Assembly (NCBI GenBank): GCA_000320545.1
Contig: ADNK01000869.1
Coordinates: 1-53,101 of the forward strand
Length of the DNA stretch: 53,101 nucleotides
Direction: 5' to 3'
From: Bigelowiella natans CCMP2755
Lineage: Eukaryota; Cercozoa; Chlorarachniophyceae
In this document: positions 38,482 through 49,346 of the stretch, piece by piece
Layout: the number at the start of each line of letters is the position of its first letter
Numbering within the stretch: the stretch's first letter is position 1
The notes under the pieces: generated by a model
The model's database searches: none
What the model was told of the DNA's origin: nothing
Seen by the model: the letters and a program-made list of their open reading frames with translations, nothing else
Translations under genes and position numbers: made by a program

Positions 38482-38514
<33 letters not shown>

Positions 38515-39187
38515 GTGAGAACATATGTTTGACGTTAATTACTGCAGGTGGTATTAGCGTTTATGTTTCCACCCCATTGGACCGTCTGCTTCCCCTTCTC
38601 CAGCAAAGGGTGCTGCCTATACCAACTCAATGATGGACGACGAGAGCTCAACAACACCCTGAACATTAAATGCGTGCATCATCATCATGTGACTTAAAAA
38701 AATTATCATTATTGTCATTACTATTATTATTATATCCCTCACTCCTCACTCACTCATTGCATTAATTTTCCAGGATTCGACTAAAACGACAATGGAATTG
38801 TTCAAGGAACAGTTTAAGGTAGGTAGGGGGGGGGGGGGGGGAGATAGGAGAAATATGTTGAGCAGCATTTATGTCCGATTACTAAGGCATCATCATCACC
38901 ATCATCATCATCACGAATATGAGCCTCCTGACCGCAATCCACACCGGCAGCGTCATCACCACAACCATTACTCAGGGTGGACTTCCAAAGCTGTATGCCG
39001 GGGCTGTGGCACGATCCGCACATGCAGCACTTCATGTACCGATACACCATCACGCACAAAGCTATATGCTGCTGCTATTGTTGGTGGTGATGACCATTGG
39101 ATATCTGACTCAAATATTCTTCTTCATCATCAGGTCTGCTTCCTGATGTTCGTAGGCGACAAAATTAAGCAAATGTTCAACAAATAA
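36451..39187 (+). CDS. mitochondrial-carrier-like (SLC25-type) membrane protein
   Basis: Well-joined exons are 36451-36495, 36592-36705, 36802-36859, 36924-36983 and 37139-37188: MGAMDVIIASGSTMMAGGIE, PLALGKFTENLKMEKQRTG, PYPKIIRMFASRG, VPGIMAGAVPWGVLLGSSKG, LFFGLGKACGESVLPPSIQ, GKSRAVSLGAFAGAFQG. Further exons are clear by content: about 37659-37718 (GTQAITRGMGTNAFKRALDW), 38320-38413 (GLKPGEKVKLTDIDKLW), 38550-38610 (GISVYVSTPLDRLLPLLQQ), 38774-38818 (DSTKTTMELFKEQFK), 38984-39034 (GGLPKLYAGAVARSAHAALH) and 39134-39187. The pattern of a P-x-x-x-x-K helix, a basic helix, then G-x-x-x-LYAG-x-x-x-R is that of the three-fold carrier fold, but the signature P-x-D/E-x-x-K/R is degenerate. The substrate is unknown. 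Middle exons are incomplete. Confidence 0.6.
38420..38516. repeat. (ATC)n and (GAT)n runs in one intron, inverted relative to each other
   Basis: An ATC run (about 38420-38450) and a GAT run (about 38481-38513) are reverse complements of each other about 30 nt apart. They could pair into a long hairpin in the pre-mRNA of the carrier-like gene. Confidence 0.85.
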
Positions 39188-39420
39188 TCGGGGAGAACGG
39201 CAAAATATCTTCGATTCATTACCTACGGCGACTGTGGACACGAGATCCATGCAGAATGTGGACTTTCATGATCTCATCTCAGCATTATTAGATATTCTTC
39301 TGCCACACATGTGTCAATTCTTCACGGTCCAATTATTAGCACAATACTAGACGATAATGCACCGCTGATACAGAACACGGAAACCCGTACACAGCTACTG
39401 TGTAGCCACGCAACACCACG

Positions 39421-39460
<40 letters not shown>

Positions 39461-39462
39461 TA

Positions 39463-39508
<46 letters not shown>

Positions 39509-39710
39509 TTATTTATATTTATATATAATGAGGTACATTTTCAATACAAAAATGTGTCACATGAACACTTCGCACAAATTTTAGAGGCATATATCACATG
39601 CATGTACAATACGTGGAAGTAGGCAACTTATCAAATTACTGCATTGTTCTCAATGATGCATTTGTGACTGAAAGGCTGGGAGCAAACATTCTAGCTATAA
39701 TAGCCATATG

Positions 39711-39748
<38 letters not shown>

Positions 39749-40487
39749 CGTGTGTGTGCGCGCGCGCAGTTGGTTATGAAACTATAGCCACAGTATATAT
39801 TGTTGAAAATCAATTTCTACACTTAATTATATGCAGATAAATAAAGACCGCGGCAGCAGTAATGCGTGTGCTTATGTTGTGCGTCCGCCGACTGGAGGCT
39901 CCCAGCTATGCAAGAGCATTATTGCAACATATTATGCATGCGTTGTTATTTGTTAAGCTGATTGCTGGTAGCGCCAAAGATTGCTCTGGATCGATGCATT
40001 TACACATGGTGAATGTTCATTTGGACTTTATCAGCGCTCCGTCAATAAAGCACGGCAAATTAAATTGAGTATGCATAGATATTTACAATAACATTTGAGA
40101 TGCTATATGGTAGCGAATGTACTACTGCCAATCCTGTCACTCTATCCCTCTTACATGTAACATATGTGAATTAGTATCAATATTGACTATGAGTGAGAGG
40201 GATCGCATGGCCTCGCTGGTTCATCCTTGCTAAAGCTGCGCCGTTACTTATTTCTACTAGCAGATACGTTTTTTTTTCTAGTACTTCGTGATTTGTGCCC
40301 TTTTCTCGTCTGGGTAACCTGGAGGGAAGCAATCATAAATATCAGTCATTATCGTTGTCGTCATCCTCATCGTCGTGTGTTACAATCTCAAAACACCTCG
40401 TTGTTTTAGTGACATTATGTCCCAACAGCTCCTACCCACTTTCATCACCACCATCATCATCACCCCTCAAAATATCTCCACTACTCA
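39188..40487. other. spacer with (AC)n, (AT)n, (GT)n-(CG)n
   Basis: No supportable gene. Microsatellites: (AC)n about 39422-39454, (AT)n about 39468-39505, and (GT)n about 39715-39746 followed by CGCGCGCGC near 39757-39768. Confidence 0.6.
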
Positions 40488-41553
40488 CTACTTGTTCCCC
40501 TCTAAGACCTTCTCAGTTGCTTTAGAAGATAGCGGTGATGTATTCCCTCCTCCTCCTCCTCCTCCTCCTCCTCCTCCTCCTCCTCCTTTTCCTGAGACAA
40601 ATGACTTATTGCTCTTCGCATCAAGCTTTAACGTCTTAACTGGATCAGGTGCGGCATATCCCCACTTCGTGTCATATCTGCAAGAAACAACCAACAAATT
40701 CAAGAGACAACGACAGACAACACACATACAAGAGGCAAAGACGATCTAACTAGCTATGCAACTTCAGAGAGAATATTTTTCATGCGTACATTACATATGT
40801 TATACCGTCATCATATTCATTAGGGAAGCAGAAGGATACATTTACTTGGTATGGTCTAATTATGAGAGAGAGAGAGAGAGAGGGAGAAAGAGAGGGAGGG
40901 AGGGAGACGTCCACCTTTCAACTAGCCCCCACTTGTCAACGATCAGCCGTATGCTCTAATATATAGCCAGGTGTTGTTCCGATAATACATTAATTATTAA
41001 CATATATTCCAACTTTTTATCTAACACGGACACACACACACACACACAAACACATGCATTAGTATACCTACCCTGCTTGGCGAGGAGGGCTAATGTGAGC
41101 TCATCATAATATGTAAGTGTATTAGTGAAGTCTATTGACATGGGGGACTTAAACCTTGTTCTTCTTCACACGCACGTGAGCATTCCGCACAATGAGCGCT
41201 GCTCCAGATACGACAATATCTCGCAGCTCTGCCGTAGCATACACACAATAAAGTAGCAGATAATGAAGTAACGAGTGAGCTACTTGCGTGATCTTCTGAT
41301 AGTACAGGGAGAAAGCAGAGGTGTTTGTCGTTGTTATCATATTTTTCCTCCGTTCTTTTCTTCCTTCTACATTCTAAAACGGCTGAACTCCTTCGCAACC
41401 TGTCACTACTTTTACTACTACTACCACGAGTACTAGCAATACTACTACCTACCTTCCGTTGGTAATGGTATGAGTATGGATCTTCGCCAGCATATCCAGC
41501 GGGCCAAAAGCAGCAACAAGGCAGAACACCAACCAGCAGTTAGAACACTAGGA

Positions 41554-41593
<40 letters not shown>

Positions 41594-42608
41594 TGGAAAG
41601 TCAACAGTAGCGAAAGTCAACAGTAGCCGGCATTTATTTATTTCGTCTATCTGCTGCAAATAATAGTGGTAATTAGCCCGACTTCCCGTCCTTCATAATG
41701 TCCCGTCTTGTGATTTTTTACTACCCAGTTTGGTCAGCCAAACGAGCTTCTTCAAGCATAAATGGTGATGATGGTGATGATGATGTTGGTGATGAAACCA
41801 ACGCCTTTTATGAGGGGGGGGGGGGGGGGTGGGAAGCAGACATCACTCAAATGTAGCAACGAGTACAATAACCACAGAGAGGCCATCTATTAGCTACTAT
41901 AATTTCATCGATGGTAAGATAGGAATCATATCACTTACTCAAATATGGTAGGATAATAAAACACAACCCTGACGAAAACCACGAGCGAGAGATCGAACGA
42001 CATCAACTACTTTCTACACTAGATGAGAGCGCCATTGTGAAGGATGACACTGACCTTTTTTTTCGGCTTTTGTTCTTTGCTTTCCGAAGCGCCTGATGCT
42101 CCAGTCGTTGTCGTTGTTATCTTTGGTGGAGGTTGATCGTCGGTAGTGAAGAAAGGAGAAGAAGAAGAAGAAGAAGAAGTGTTAGTTGGAATGCTGCAAA
42201 GAGCTGGCAGCTTAGAAAGCAATGAATAGATGGAGAAGACACAGGGCAAGCTAAGGAAAAAAGGATCTTCAACACACTTCTACAACACCCTCTGCTCAAT
42301 AGCCCTCCCTTCTTACAGCGAGAGAAAGAATACATGGAGAACGATGCAAAGATGTTGGATGCTCACCCACCCCCTTTTTAAATCGAAGGTAACACTTGGC
42401 ACTGCAGCTGTAAACAACAAAACTAGTCACATCGAGTTCTTGATCATCAAAATAGGGATGTTGATCTATCATTGTCATCCGCCTCTATAGCCCACCCCCA
42501 TAACTTACAAGGGGTTTTCCGTCTTTGTGTATATTGGATCTTTCTTCCCGCACACGAAACACGACAACTGTTTGTTCCTTTTCTGATAAAATGGCATTTT
42601 TGTACCAC

Positions 42609-42639
<31 letters not shown>

Positions 42640-42697
42640 TATTGTTCATAAGTGTGAGCGAATCGGTACATAGTAATTGCAAACAACAGGGTAGTAA

Positions 42698-42730
<33 letters not shown>

Positions 42731-43122
42731 GGAAATGAGATAAGAGCGAGGGAGCTAGAGAGAATACACATTCATAGGAAAAAATCCTGGAAGATGGAAA
42801 TCGGTCGTGTACCGTCATCATGTTTTTGGATTGCTGCTGTCCTGAGCCGACTCCAACGCATCGACAAATCAAGTTTACACCCTCCAGCTAAGACAAATAA
42901 ATCCTATTAGTTCGGTCCTCATTATTGGTCAGTACAGTCAATTTTCGTACCCCTGGCTCCAATGTGCAGATTTGAGTGAAAATAGGCTTTCGTAGATGCA
43001 GTTTCTTTTTCTTTGGAAGAAGATCCTTCCATTCAAATTATCAAGAACAATAAGAACGAACAACACAATAATAACAAGGAGCCATAGGTGATGGTGTAAG
43101 CCGACTTTCGTGTGTGTGTGTG

Positions 43123-43156
<34 letters not shown>

Positions 43157-44371
43157 CGCCTCTTCCTATTACAATGTATGCAGAAGGCTACATCTTCATG
43201 GTAAACACGATGGATACCAGTCGTCGCCATAGTTTCAAGGTTATCAGGGTTATTGGCTATAGTTGTCTAAAATAGCTAATGGACACGATGCCCTCCACTC
43301 ACAACGAAAAGAGGAATGATAGAGACTTCAGTACTAGCTTAGCGTATTCCTTTTAGTTACCTTTTCCTCCTTGGAGCATCTTTTGGTACACCTTTTGGTA
43401 TGTAAGATCCCACCACCGTCCTCAACCGGACTCCTATCACCTGTGGTTTGCTCATCATCTCCTCCTCCTTTGTCTTGATAGTCGAGTACACTTTGATCTA
43501 TAAAGAACTTAAAAGGTTTCTCCCATTGTACTTCGCCAGTTGCAAGGTTGGAGTAGTACGGGACTCTGATGAAATATTGCAATCGTTTTCTTCTTCATTA
43601 TGTCATCGTCATTATTGTCTTTGTACAAAGCGATAAAATATGGCAAAACGTTGGGTTGAAACTCCAATCTAGCGAAGAGACACATGATGATCAAGCAAAG
43701 CTTTTACCCTGTTGCCTCATCGATGTATTGTACCCATTCCACGTTATTCTCTTCCCCTTCATCATCTAACAAATTTACATTTTCACGATGATACAAAGAT
43801 GCTCCCTGGTCATTTTTTCAATCATCTACCTTCATCTTCATCTTCATCTTCATCTTCATCATCCAAATCTTCTCCGTCATGCTCTCCTTCTTCTTCAACT
43901 TCCTCATCATAGTCAGAATCATTGTGGTCTTGTAGCGCTATCTTGTTTTCAGATTCTCCTAGATGCCTCGACACGAATTCCTGGAAGGAAAAGAAATGAA
44001 ATGAGGCAGTAGGTAGAGAAGCCTCACTGAATAAATGCTACATGATTATTGTTTATTGATTGCGAACCTTCGCCTGATGAAGCTGCTGGAGAATGTCTGC
44101 TGCTGTCTCGTCTTTTCCTGCAAGTTCTTTCATCTTACCAGAGATCTCTCTGTGGCGATTGACCAAATATAATAACCATGACTCTTACATTACATTTTGT
44201 TTGTTCAATTTGAAAAATTAATCAAGTACCGGTACATACTCTCGAATTTTTGGCGAACCCCCTCCTGATGAGTTAATTACTACGATTACTACTCATTACA
44301 CGCTGTGCACTAGTCGATCGGCACATAGAGGCTATTACATTGCTCTTGTCTGAAGAAGATGAAGATTCCAT
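40488..44371 (-). CDS. WW-domain protein with long acidic tract (may be more than one gene)
   Basis: The start is MESSSSSDKSN at 44371. Phase-matched exons give EGVRQKFEKISGKMKELAG, DETAADILQQLHQAKEF, then an Asp/Glu tract of about 25 residues. A complete WW domain follows, split by an intron: EWVQYIDEATG, then RVPYYSNLATGEVQWEKP. Both Trp, the Tyr-Tyr pair and the closing Pro are present. WW domains bind proline-rich ligands. Downstream are HRVYHEDVAFCIHCNRKR (a Cys pair that could be half a zinc site), a Ser/Thr-rich exon (42085-42215) ending ESKEQKPKKK, and 3' exons with LRDIVVSGAALIVRNAH, NTLTYYDELTLALLAKQ and YDTKWGYAAPDPVKTLKLD before a Gly run and stop. No named family was recognised. 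The link between the 5' and 3' halves is unproven. Confidence 0.6.
40546..40592 (-). repeat. (GGA)n run coding for poly-Gly near the C-terminus
   Basis: On the minus strand this GGA repeat is in frame after KSFVSGK and before NTSPLSSKATEK. It encodes about 14 Gly, flanked on both sides by ordinary sequence. Confidence 0.7.
41552..41592. repeat. (AT)n microsatellite
   Basis: A TA repeat of about 40 nt in a probable intron of the WW gene. A poly-G run follows at about 41815-41829. Confidence 0.95.
42607..42732. repeat. two (AGT)n runs, intronic
   Basis: AGT runs at about 42608-42640 and 42692-42731 lie 50 nt apart in the same orientation inside the WW gene, in a stretch without coding exons on the minus strand. 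Confidence 0.9.
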
Positions 44372-45048
44372 GGTGAAGAGGCTAGAAGGAAGAATCAATC
44401 CAATGTTTTTGTTGTTGTTGAAGGATGTTAGTAAGTAGTGTATGCACACGAGGGGAAGGACACGTGCCAGCACAACAGCCCACTCACTCCTCTCAACACA
44501 CGTCGACTTATTGTTAGAGATTGATGCAAAACGCCCTACATAAACTACCAGCGACAACCAACATCAACGTTTTTGAGATACGACAATCATTTCGAATCGA
44601 TTTCTTCCATAGTATTTTCTCGTGCGTCTTGGTAATTTGATTGTCGCTACATCAAAAAGAGGCTGCTATATAATTCACCTTCCTACGATGGCGGCCTCTC
44701 AAGGCAGGTCCCAAGGTGCCCCTTTGAACTTATCGATAACTTTTCCACGTTGATTTGGCTGTATACCTTCCAGTTGGAATTGACATCACTATCTATCATG
44801 TTAATCGGGGATTAGACAACTCCTATGATATGCTTTCATAACAACGCGTGAACGTTTATTGCTTTAATGAATGGTAGGACCATCACTTTCCGAAATTGTG
44901 ACACAGCATAGGAAGACATCCCAACAATTGAGATCAGATCTAGGTTCGTTAAGAAGTACTATTATTGATTCGAAAGACCACGCCCCAACTCTTTTCAAAC
45001 ACACATAAGATGCTCGTTATGAGTTAACAATAAGCTTGGTTTACCAAC
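44372..45048. promoter_or_regulatory. divergent spacer, WW gene / BLOC1S1
   Basis: About 680 bp separates two divergent start codons. A short plus-strand frame beginning ATGGCGGCCTCTCAAGG (about 44688) has no support as a gene. Confidence 0.4.
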
Positions 45049-45545
45049 ATGAATGTAGACAAGGAAAGGCAGGACTTGGTTAAAACAGCAGAGGAACTGG
45101 GTCAATCTATAATAGACAAGCTTGACAAAGGCGTAGGTAAAACTTATGAAAATCAACGAAGGCTGGAAGTAGAAGCGAAAACTCTGGAACGGAAGGTAGC
45201 CATAGTCAAAAACTGTAGTATTTATTACAGTAGCATTAAGACAGTCTGTCGTCTATCGTAGGTTGTTGATTTCGCCAAGGAAATAAATCAATGGACGACG
45301 CTATACTCTCAGTTCAACGACGCTTTGAAAGTATTTAAAGAAATTAGAGATAAATTCAACGTGAAACCTTACTATCTTGCTTCTTCTAGGAACTTGGGGA
45401 TGTTAAGAACTGGGCGCAAGGTATCGAAGCCGACCTAAACGACATAAATTTATCGCTGACTAAAGTGGTGAGTGAATCACAGAAGCGGTCTAATTCCACA
45501 CGTTCAACGGGTGAGGAGAAAAATAAGCCAGCAAAGAGTAGTTAG
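45049..45545 (+). CDS. BLOC1S1: BLOC-1 / BORC subunit 1 (GCN5L1)
   Basis: Three exons, 45049-45195, 45262-45330 and 45390-45545, join to 123 residues, close to the 125 of the human protein. Landmarks in order: SIIDKLDKGVGKTYENQRRL, EVEAKTLERK, DFAKEINQWTTLYSQFNDAL, then KELGDVKNWAQGIEADL. The N-Q-R-K/R-L, Q-W and E-x-G-D-V-x-N-W-A motifs are the family hallmarks. The protein is a small coiled-coil subunit of BLOC-1 and BORC, which act in endosome and lysosome biogenesis and positioning. A mitochondrial acetylation role is described in animals and is not implied here. Ser/Lys-rich tail residues after the conserved core are lineage-specific. Confidence 0.95.
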
Positions 45546-46836
45546 TCCAATGTCTTTGCATGTGATCGATGTCATTAGTCAATGATCAAATTCCTCCTGC
45601 CCACATCGCTACAAGCTATACTTGAACAGGGTTGTTCCATAATATTCATCAGCATTATAGATTGAATATTGAGAGAGAACAAGTGTATCTTTTGAGTGTT
45701 ATGCGTTTCAACGTTTCACAAGTGTTCTGTGCCTGATCTAGCTGATGATGCATGCGACAGACCATGTGAAACGGCGCATGTGCCACGCATGTATGTCCAG
45801 ATCACCGCAATGCACTGAGCAGCGCTTACGGTAGTCTCTTTAATAGTCTAATAGTACTAGAGTACGTAGCATTTCTTATGTGATCTAGCTATAGTGATTG
45901 ATGATTATGTCGATCGATATGTATACACATCGATCTAGACATAGCTAGCACATGTGGCGGCTGTCTACGATACAATCTGCTAGAATGCATCGCGATGCAT
46001 GTAAGACGGATGTGATGAATCAAATTAAATTTGTTCAATGGTCATGACGATGTGAATTACATCGTATCTCTACAGATCTACAGAGATCTATCGAGCTTGC
46101 TGCAATGCTAGAGCGTGTGCTGCAATGCTATATACCAGTATAGGGAGAATAAATATTGCATTGTGATATAGATAACTAGATAATTTGATGCTCGTACGAT
46201 GATGCGACAATGATTGAGATCGATGCATCGATCGAATCGTACATGCTATGACACACAGTCTAGCAGTGTGCATATGTAGTGCTAAAAGCGACTGCCTAAA
46301 TATATCTAGACGTAATGCATCGCGTCAGTCTAAGTAGCAGCTACATGCATGGCTGCATAACGGTAATTTTTGCAGCATTTTTTAAGTGCAGTATTCATAT
46401 TAACAACTTTGCCGCAGTTTTATTTATACACGCCACGTGTGTTTAGTTACGACTATTCTAATCTCTTTCCTCTTCCCTTTGCCGAAGTAACAAGCGTATA
46501 ATGAACATAAAAACTGAAAGACCCACAGATGGCCATTTACTAAGCTATGCTCATTGGATTCAAAATTCGAGTTTCGAATATGATACGTTGACGATCACTT
46601 AGATTCTTTAGCCCTTTTCCTCAAATTACTTTGTCCTCTGTGGCGGTTCCTAGTTCAATTATTTTTGTATGGCTCCGAATTGCCATTCATGTGATTCATG
46701 CTGTAGCCCGAACCGTCAATTGGTACCTGTACATATTGCAACCAAACGAAAGTCACTTTTAAAGTTAATCGATCATTGTGCATTACCATTATCACATCCT
46801 CATCATCATTAGTTGTTATTCTTTCATACACTACTA
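45546..46836. other. non-coding island rich in long palindromes; repeat copy B
   Basis: No gene. Between about 45720 and 46330 the sequence is saturated with ATCGAT, TGCATGCA, CTAG and GATC words. It includes the perfect 16-bp palindromes ATGCATCGCGATGCAT (45985-46000) and GATCGATGCATCGATC (46218-46233). Confidence 0.7.
45995..46052 (-). repeat. dispersed repeat, copy B (inverted relative to copy A)
   Basis: The reverse complement reads CATCGTCATGACCATTGAAC and onward, matching 32649-32710. It begins at the edge of the 16-bp palindrome at 45985-46000. Confidence 0.8.
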
Positions 46837-47800
46837 TTATCTAACCGGTGGCTCATTCATTCCTTTGCCTCCCCAGAGCGCTTTTAGCGAACCTCGCGAC
46901 TTAGCTAGCATGAGGACAGGGAGAAGCACACAAGGAACGATGTACAAGAGGGCTGGTTGTCCCATCTTCGTAGCGATGAGGACAATGTCGCATAAAATGA
47001 GGCCAGCAACATAGCCTATCATCGCCACGGAGAAAAAGCCAATCACGGTATTAGTGCGGCGGGAACGGTCAGTGGAGCATGAATCGCCAAACACCCAGTG
47101 ATGGTCCGTTTCATAGTCGAATCTAAGGAGGTGTGAAATGTACAATCCCGGAATAGCAATATCTCCCAGACCAAGGAGCGAGTCTCCAGGAGTAGGATCT
47201 GTCAATCGCGGCATCTTTAACAGCATAGGCATGGCCTCTCCGGAGCTGAATAAGATGATAACGACGACGATGACAACCAATATTAGCAACCCGGCAGTTT
47301 TGGATATTGAACAATTGCTCGAATGCATGCGAACATTAGAATAAGGAGAAAAAAGAAAGAGCTAGTGAAGTGGAAAGAGTAGAGGAAAAGAAAAGAAAAG
47401 GAGATAGATTATTGTCTTGATTGTTCTCCTTCGCCTAATGCTCGTTTATTTTTTCTCCAAAGACTACCTTCCTCCTGTCGCAACTTTGACCATAACGCTT
47501 TGCTGGAAGAAAAAGGGGGACAAGAACACCCAAAAAATGTCGTACAGGAATGCTAAAACTAGCAAAATCCCAGCTACTTTTACGTTCGGAAGCTGTACGG
47601 TCCTCTGAGTAGATAATAAGAGGAATATAATGGAATTACATAACATTGTTCTGGGCTAGGAAACGATAGAAATCGACTGGAGTGCAGACTAAAGCTCAGA
47701 AGAGGTGAAATTCTATAAGTATACTAATTTCCTCATGATTTTACTCAATCGGAGAAATTGGCGATAAATCATCATTGTCTTTGCCAAGCACTGTTTTTTG

Positions 47801-47835
<35 letters not shown>

Positions 47836-49346
47836 GGAGAAACCTGTAAAGTGAGAAGAAAAGCGATGCCAAGAATATCCTGTAGAATCCACGCAAACGA
47901 AGCCTTGCGGTATACACCCCAAAGTACAGCCAGGCCAACCGAGATTACGGTCACAGCAGTGTTCACCCTAATTATAACACAACACAATGTAAGATGATGC
48001 CTCATTTCTAGCGAGTAGACATTTTGGGAACCCATGTTTGAGAACACACAAACACACACACACGCGCGCGCGCGCACAAAACGAAATACCAAGTGATTTT
48101 GCCCAGCTGTGGAAGTTGATAGGATGCAGTGGTGAATGCAGGCGGTAACACAGTCTTTGCGAATGAAGTCAGAGACAAGAAGAGTCCTTGCGCCCCAGCC
48201 AGACAGAAGATGAAAACCAATACGTAGATTAGGTAGTCAATGAAGTAGAAGAGAATCACAAGGCCAAGAGACGCAACCACGATGAAACCCTGAGGATGAA
48301 CACCATCATATTTAGTCATTCAATACAGAACGGAAGATAAGATTAAGAGAATGATGGTAGATAGACAATAGAAAAAATGTACATTATGGTGCATGATAAT
48401 AAAATAATGAGAAAAGAATATACACTCTAGGTTGCAATCAAAATTCTGCGCTATTTTTAGATGATCAACCCATGCGAAGTATTCATTTAGTACGGCCGGT
48501 TCTTCTTCTTCTTCTTCTCCATTTTCAGCATCAATTCTTGCGTAGCGAGCAGATCCATCGCGCTCCCTTGCAGCTGACCAGTATGCACCTCCAGCAACAG
48601 TTCCCACTGATATTGGATACGGAAGACAAAATGAACATAACAACACGCTTATGTTTGCACATTTAAATGCCAATAATTCAAAGGAATGAGGGAAAGGAGG
48701 AGAAAGGAGGAATGAGATAGAGAAATAGACGCCGACCTGCCATTAGAACTAGCACAGCGATTGATGCGTCAAAAAGAGGACGCTCGAAGCGAACGAGCTT
48801 TCCGTACACGGTGTGCTTCTTAAGTGCCTGAACCAAACTTGCTCCTGAAACGCTATCGATCATAACAGCCGGGATGGGTAATCGCTTGCTCCCTGGACTA
48901 GCTCCCATTTCATAGATTTCGGTCGCGTTGTTAACAACAACACATCCTGCAGCACCTGCGCGCTCGGCGAAGGCACACTTTGTACTAAAAGCGCATTCAC
49001 CTCTTCCCATGACCACTATGGCTCCCTTTACACCGCTAATTGGCTTGCATGCTAGGTAAGGCTTAGCAAGAGCAAATCTTCGACCAGCAAGGGTTGAATT
49101 CTTTTTCCCAAAGCTTCCAAACAGTCCAACGAACTGATTCGCTGCAGAGCTAGGTTTCTCAATCTATTTAAGGGAGAGTATGGTAAGACAGCAGAGTGAA
49201 GAGACGGTGTCAAACCAAAGGTTTCGAATGATGTACTTCCCCCCCATCATACTTACTTAGTACTTATTTTCTTTTCATACCTGAACGAATGCATAATCAG
49301 CTGCAACAGCAGTGAAAATTAATGCGTGCAGAAGTCTTGATATCAT
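46837..49346 (-). CDS. SPPL2-type signal peptide peptidase-like aspartyl protease
   Basis: Start 49346 gives MISRLLHALIFTAVAADYAF, a signal peptide in its own exon (49346-49281). Exon 49163-48737 encodes a protease-associated (PA) domain: GAIVVMGRGECAFSTKCAFA, ERAGAAGCVVVNNA, IPAVMIDSVSGASLVQAL. A transmembrane exon follows (VASLGLVILFYFIDYLIYVL), then ASFAWILQDILGIAFLLTLQ. The catalytic motifs are LAFLYDIFWVFLSP (YD) and LLGLGDIAIPGLYIS (GxGD), and the C-terminal QPALLYIVP (PAL) completes the presenilin/SPP active site. The product should be a multi-pass intramembrane protease of the endosomal/lysosomal or secretory membranes, cutting type II membrane stubs. All key residues are intact. The donor of exon 48606 onward was not fixed, as two phase-0 donors fit. 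It ends KGMNEPPVR. Confidence 0.93.
47800..47836. repeat. (ATC)n in an SPPL intron
   Basis: The ATC run lies directly after the donor of the exon ending LLTLQ. It reads as an Asp run if the intron is ignored, which explains the long shadow frames here. Confidence 0.9.
48045..48078. repeat. (CA)n-(CG)n alternating tract in an SPPL intron
   Basis: CACACACACACACACACA runs into CGCGCGCGCGCGCAC. It is purely alternating purine-pyrimidine and a strong Z-DNA candidate. Confidence 0.9.

Noticed and set aside
39598-40068. Two plus-strand frames of 80 and 68 codons
   Set aside because: One is built on the (GT)n tract. The other lies in TGCA-rich non-coding sequence without splice sites or domain pattern.
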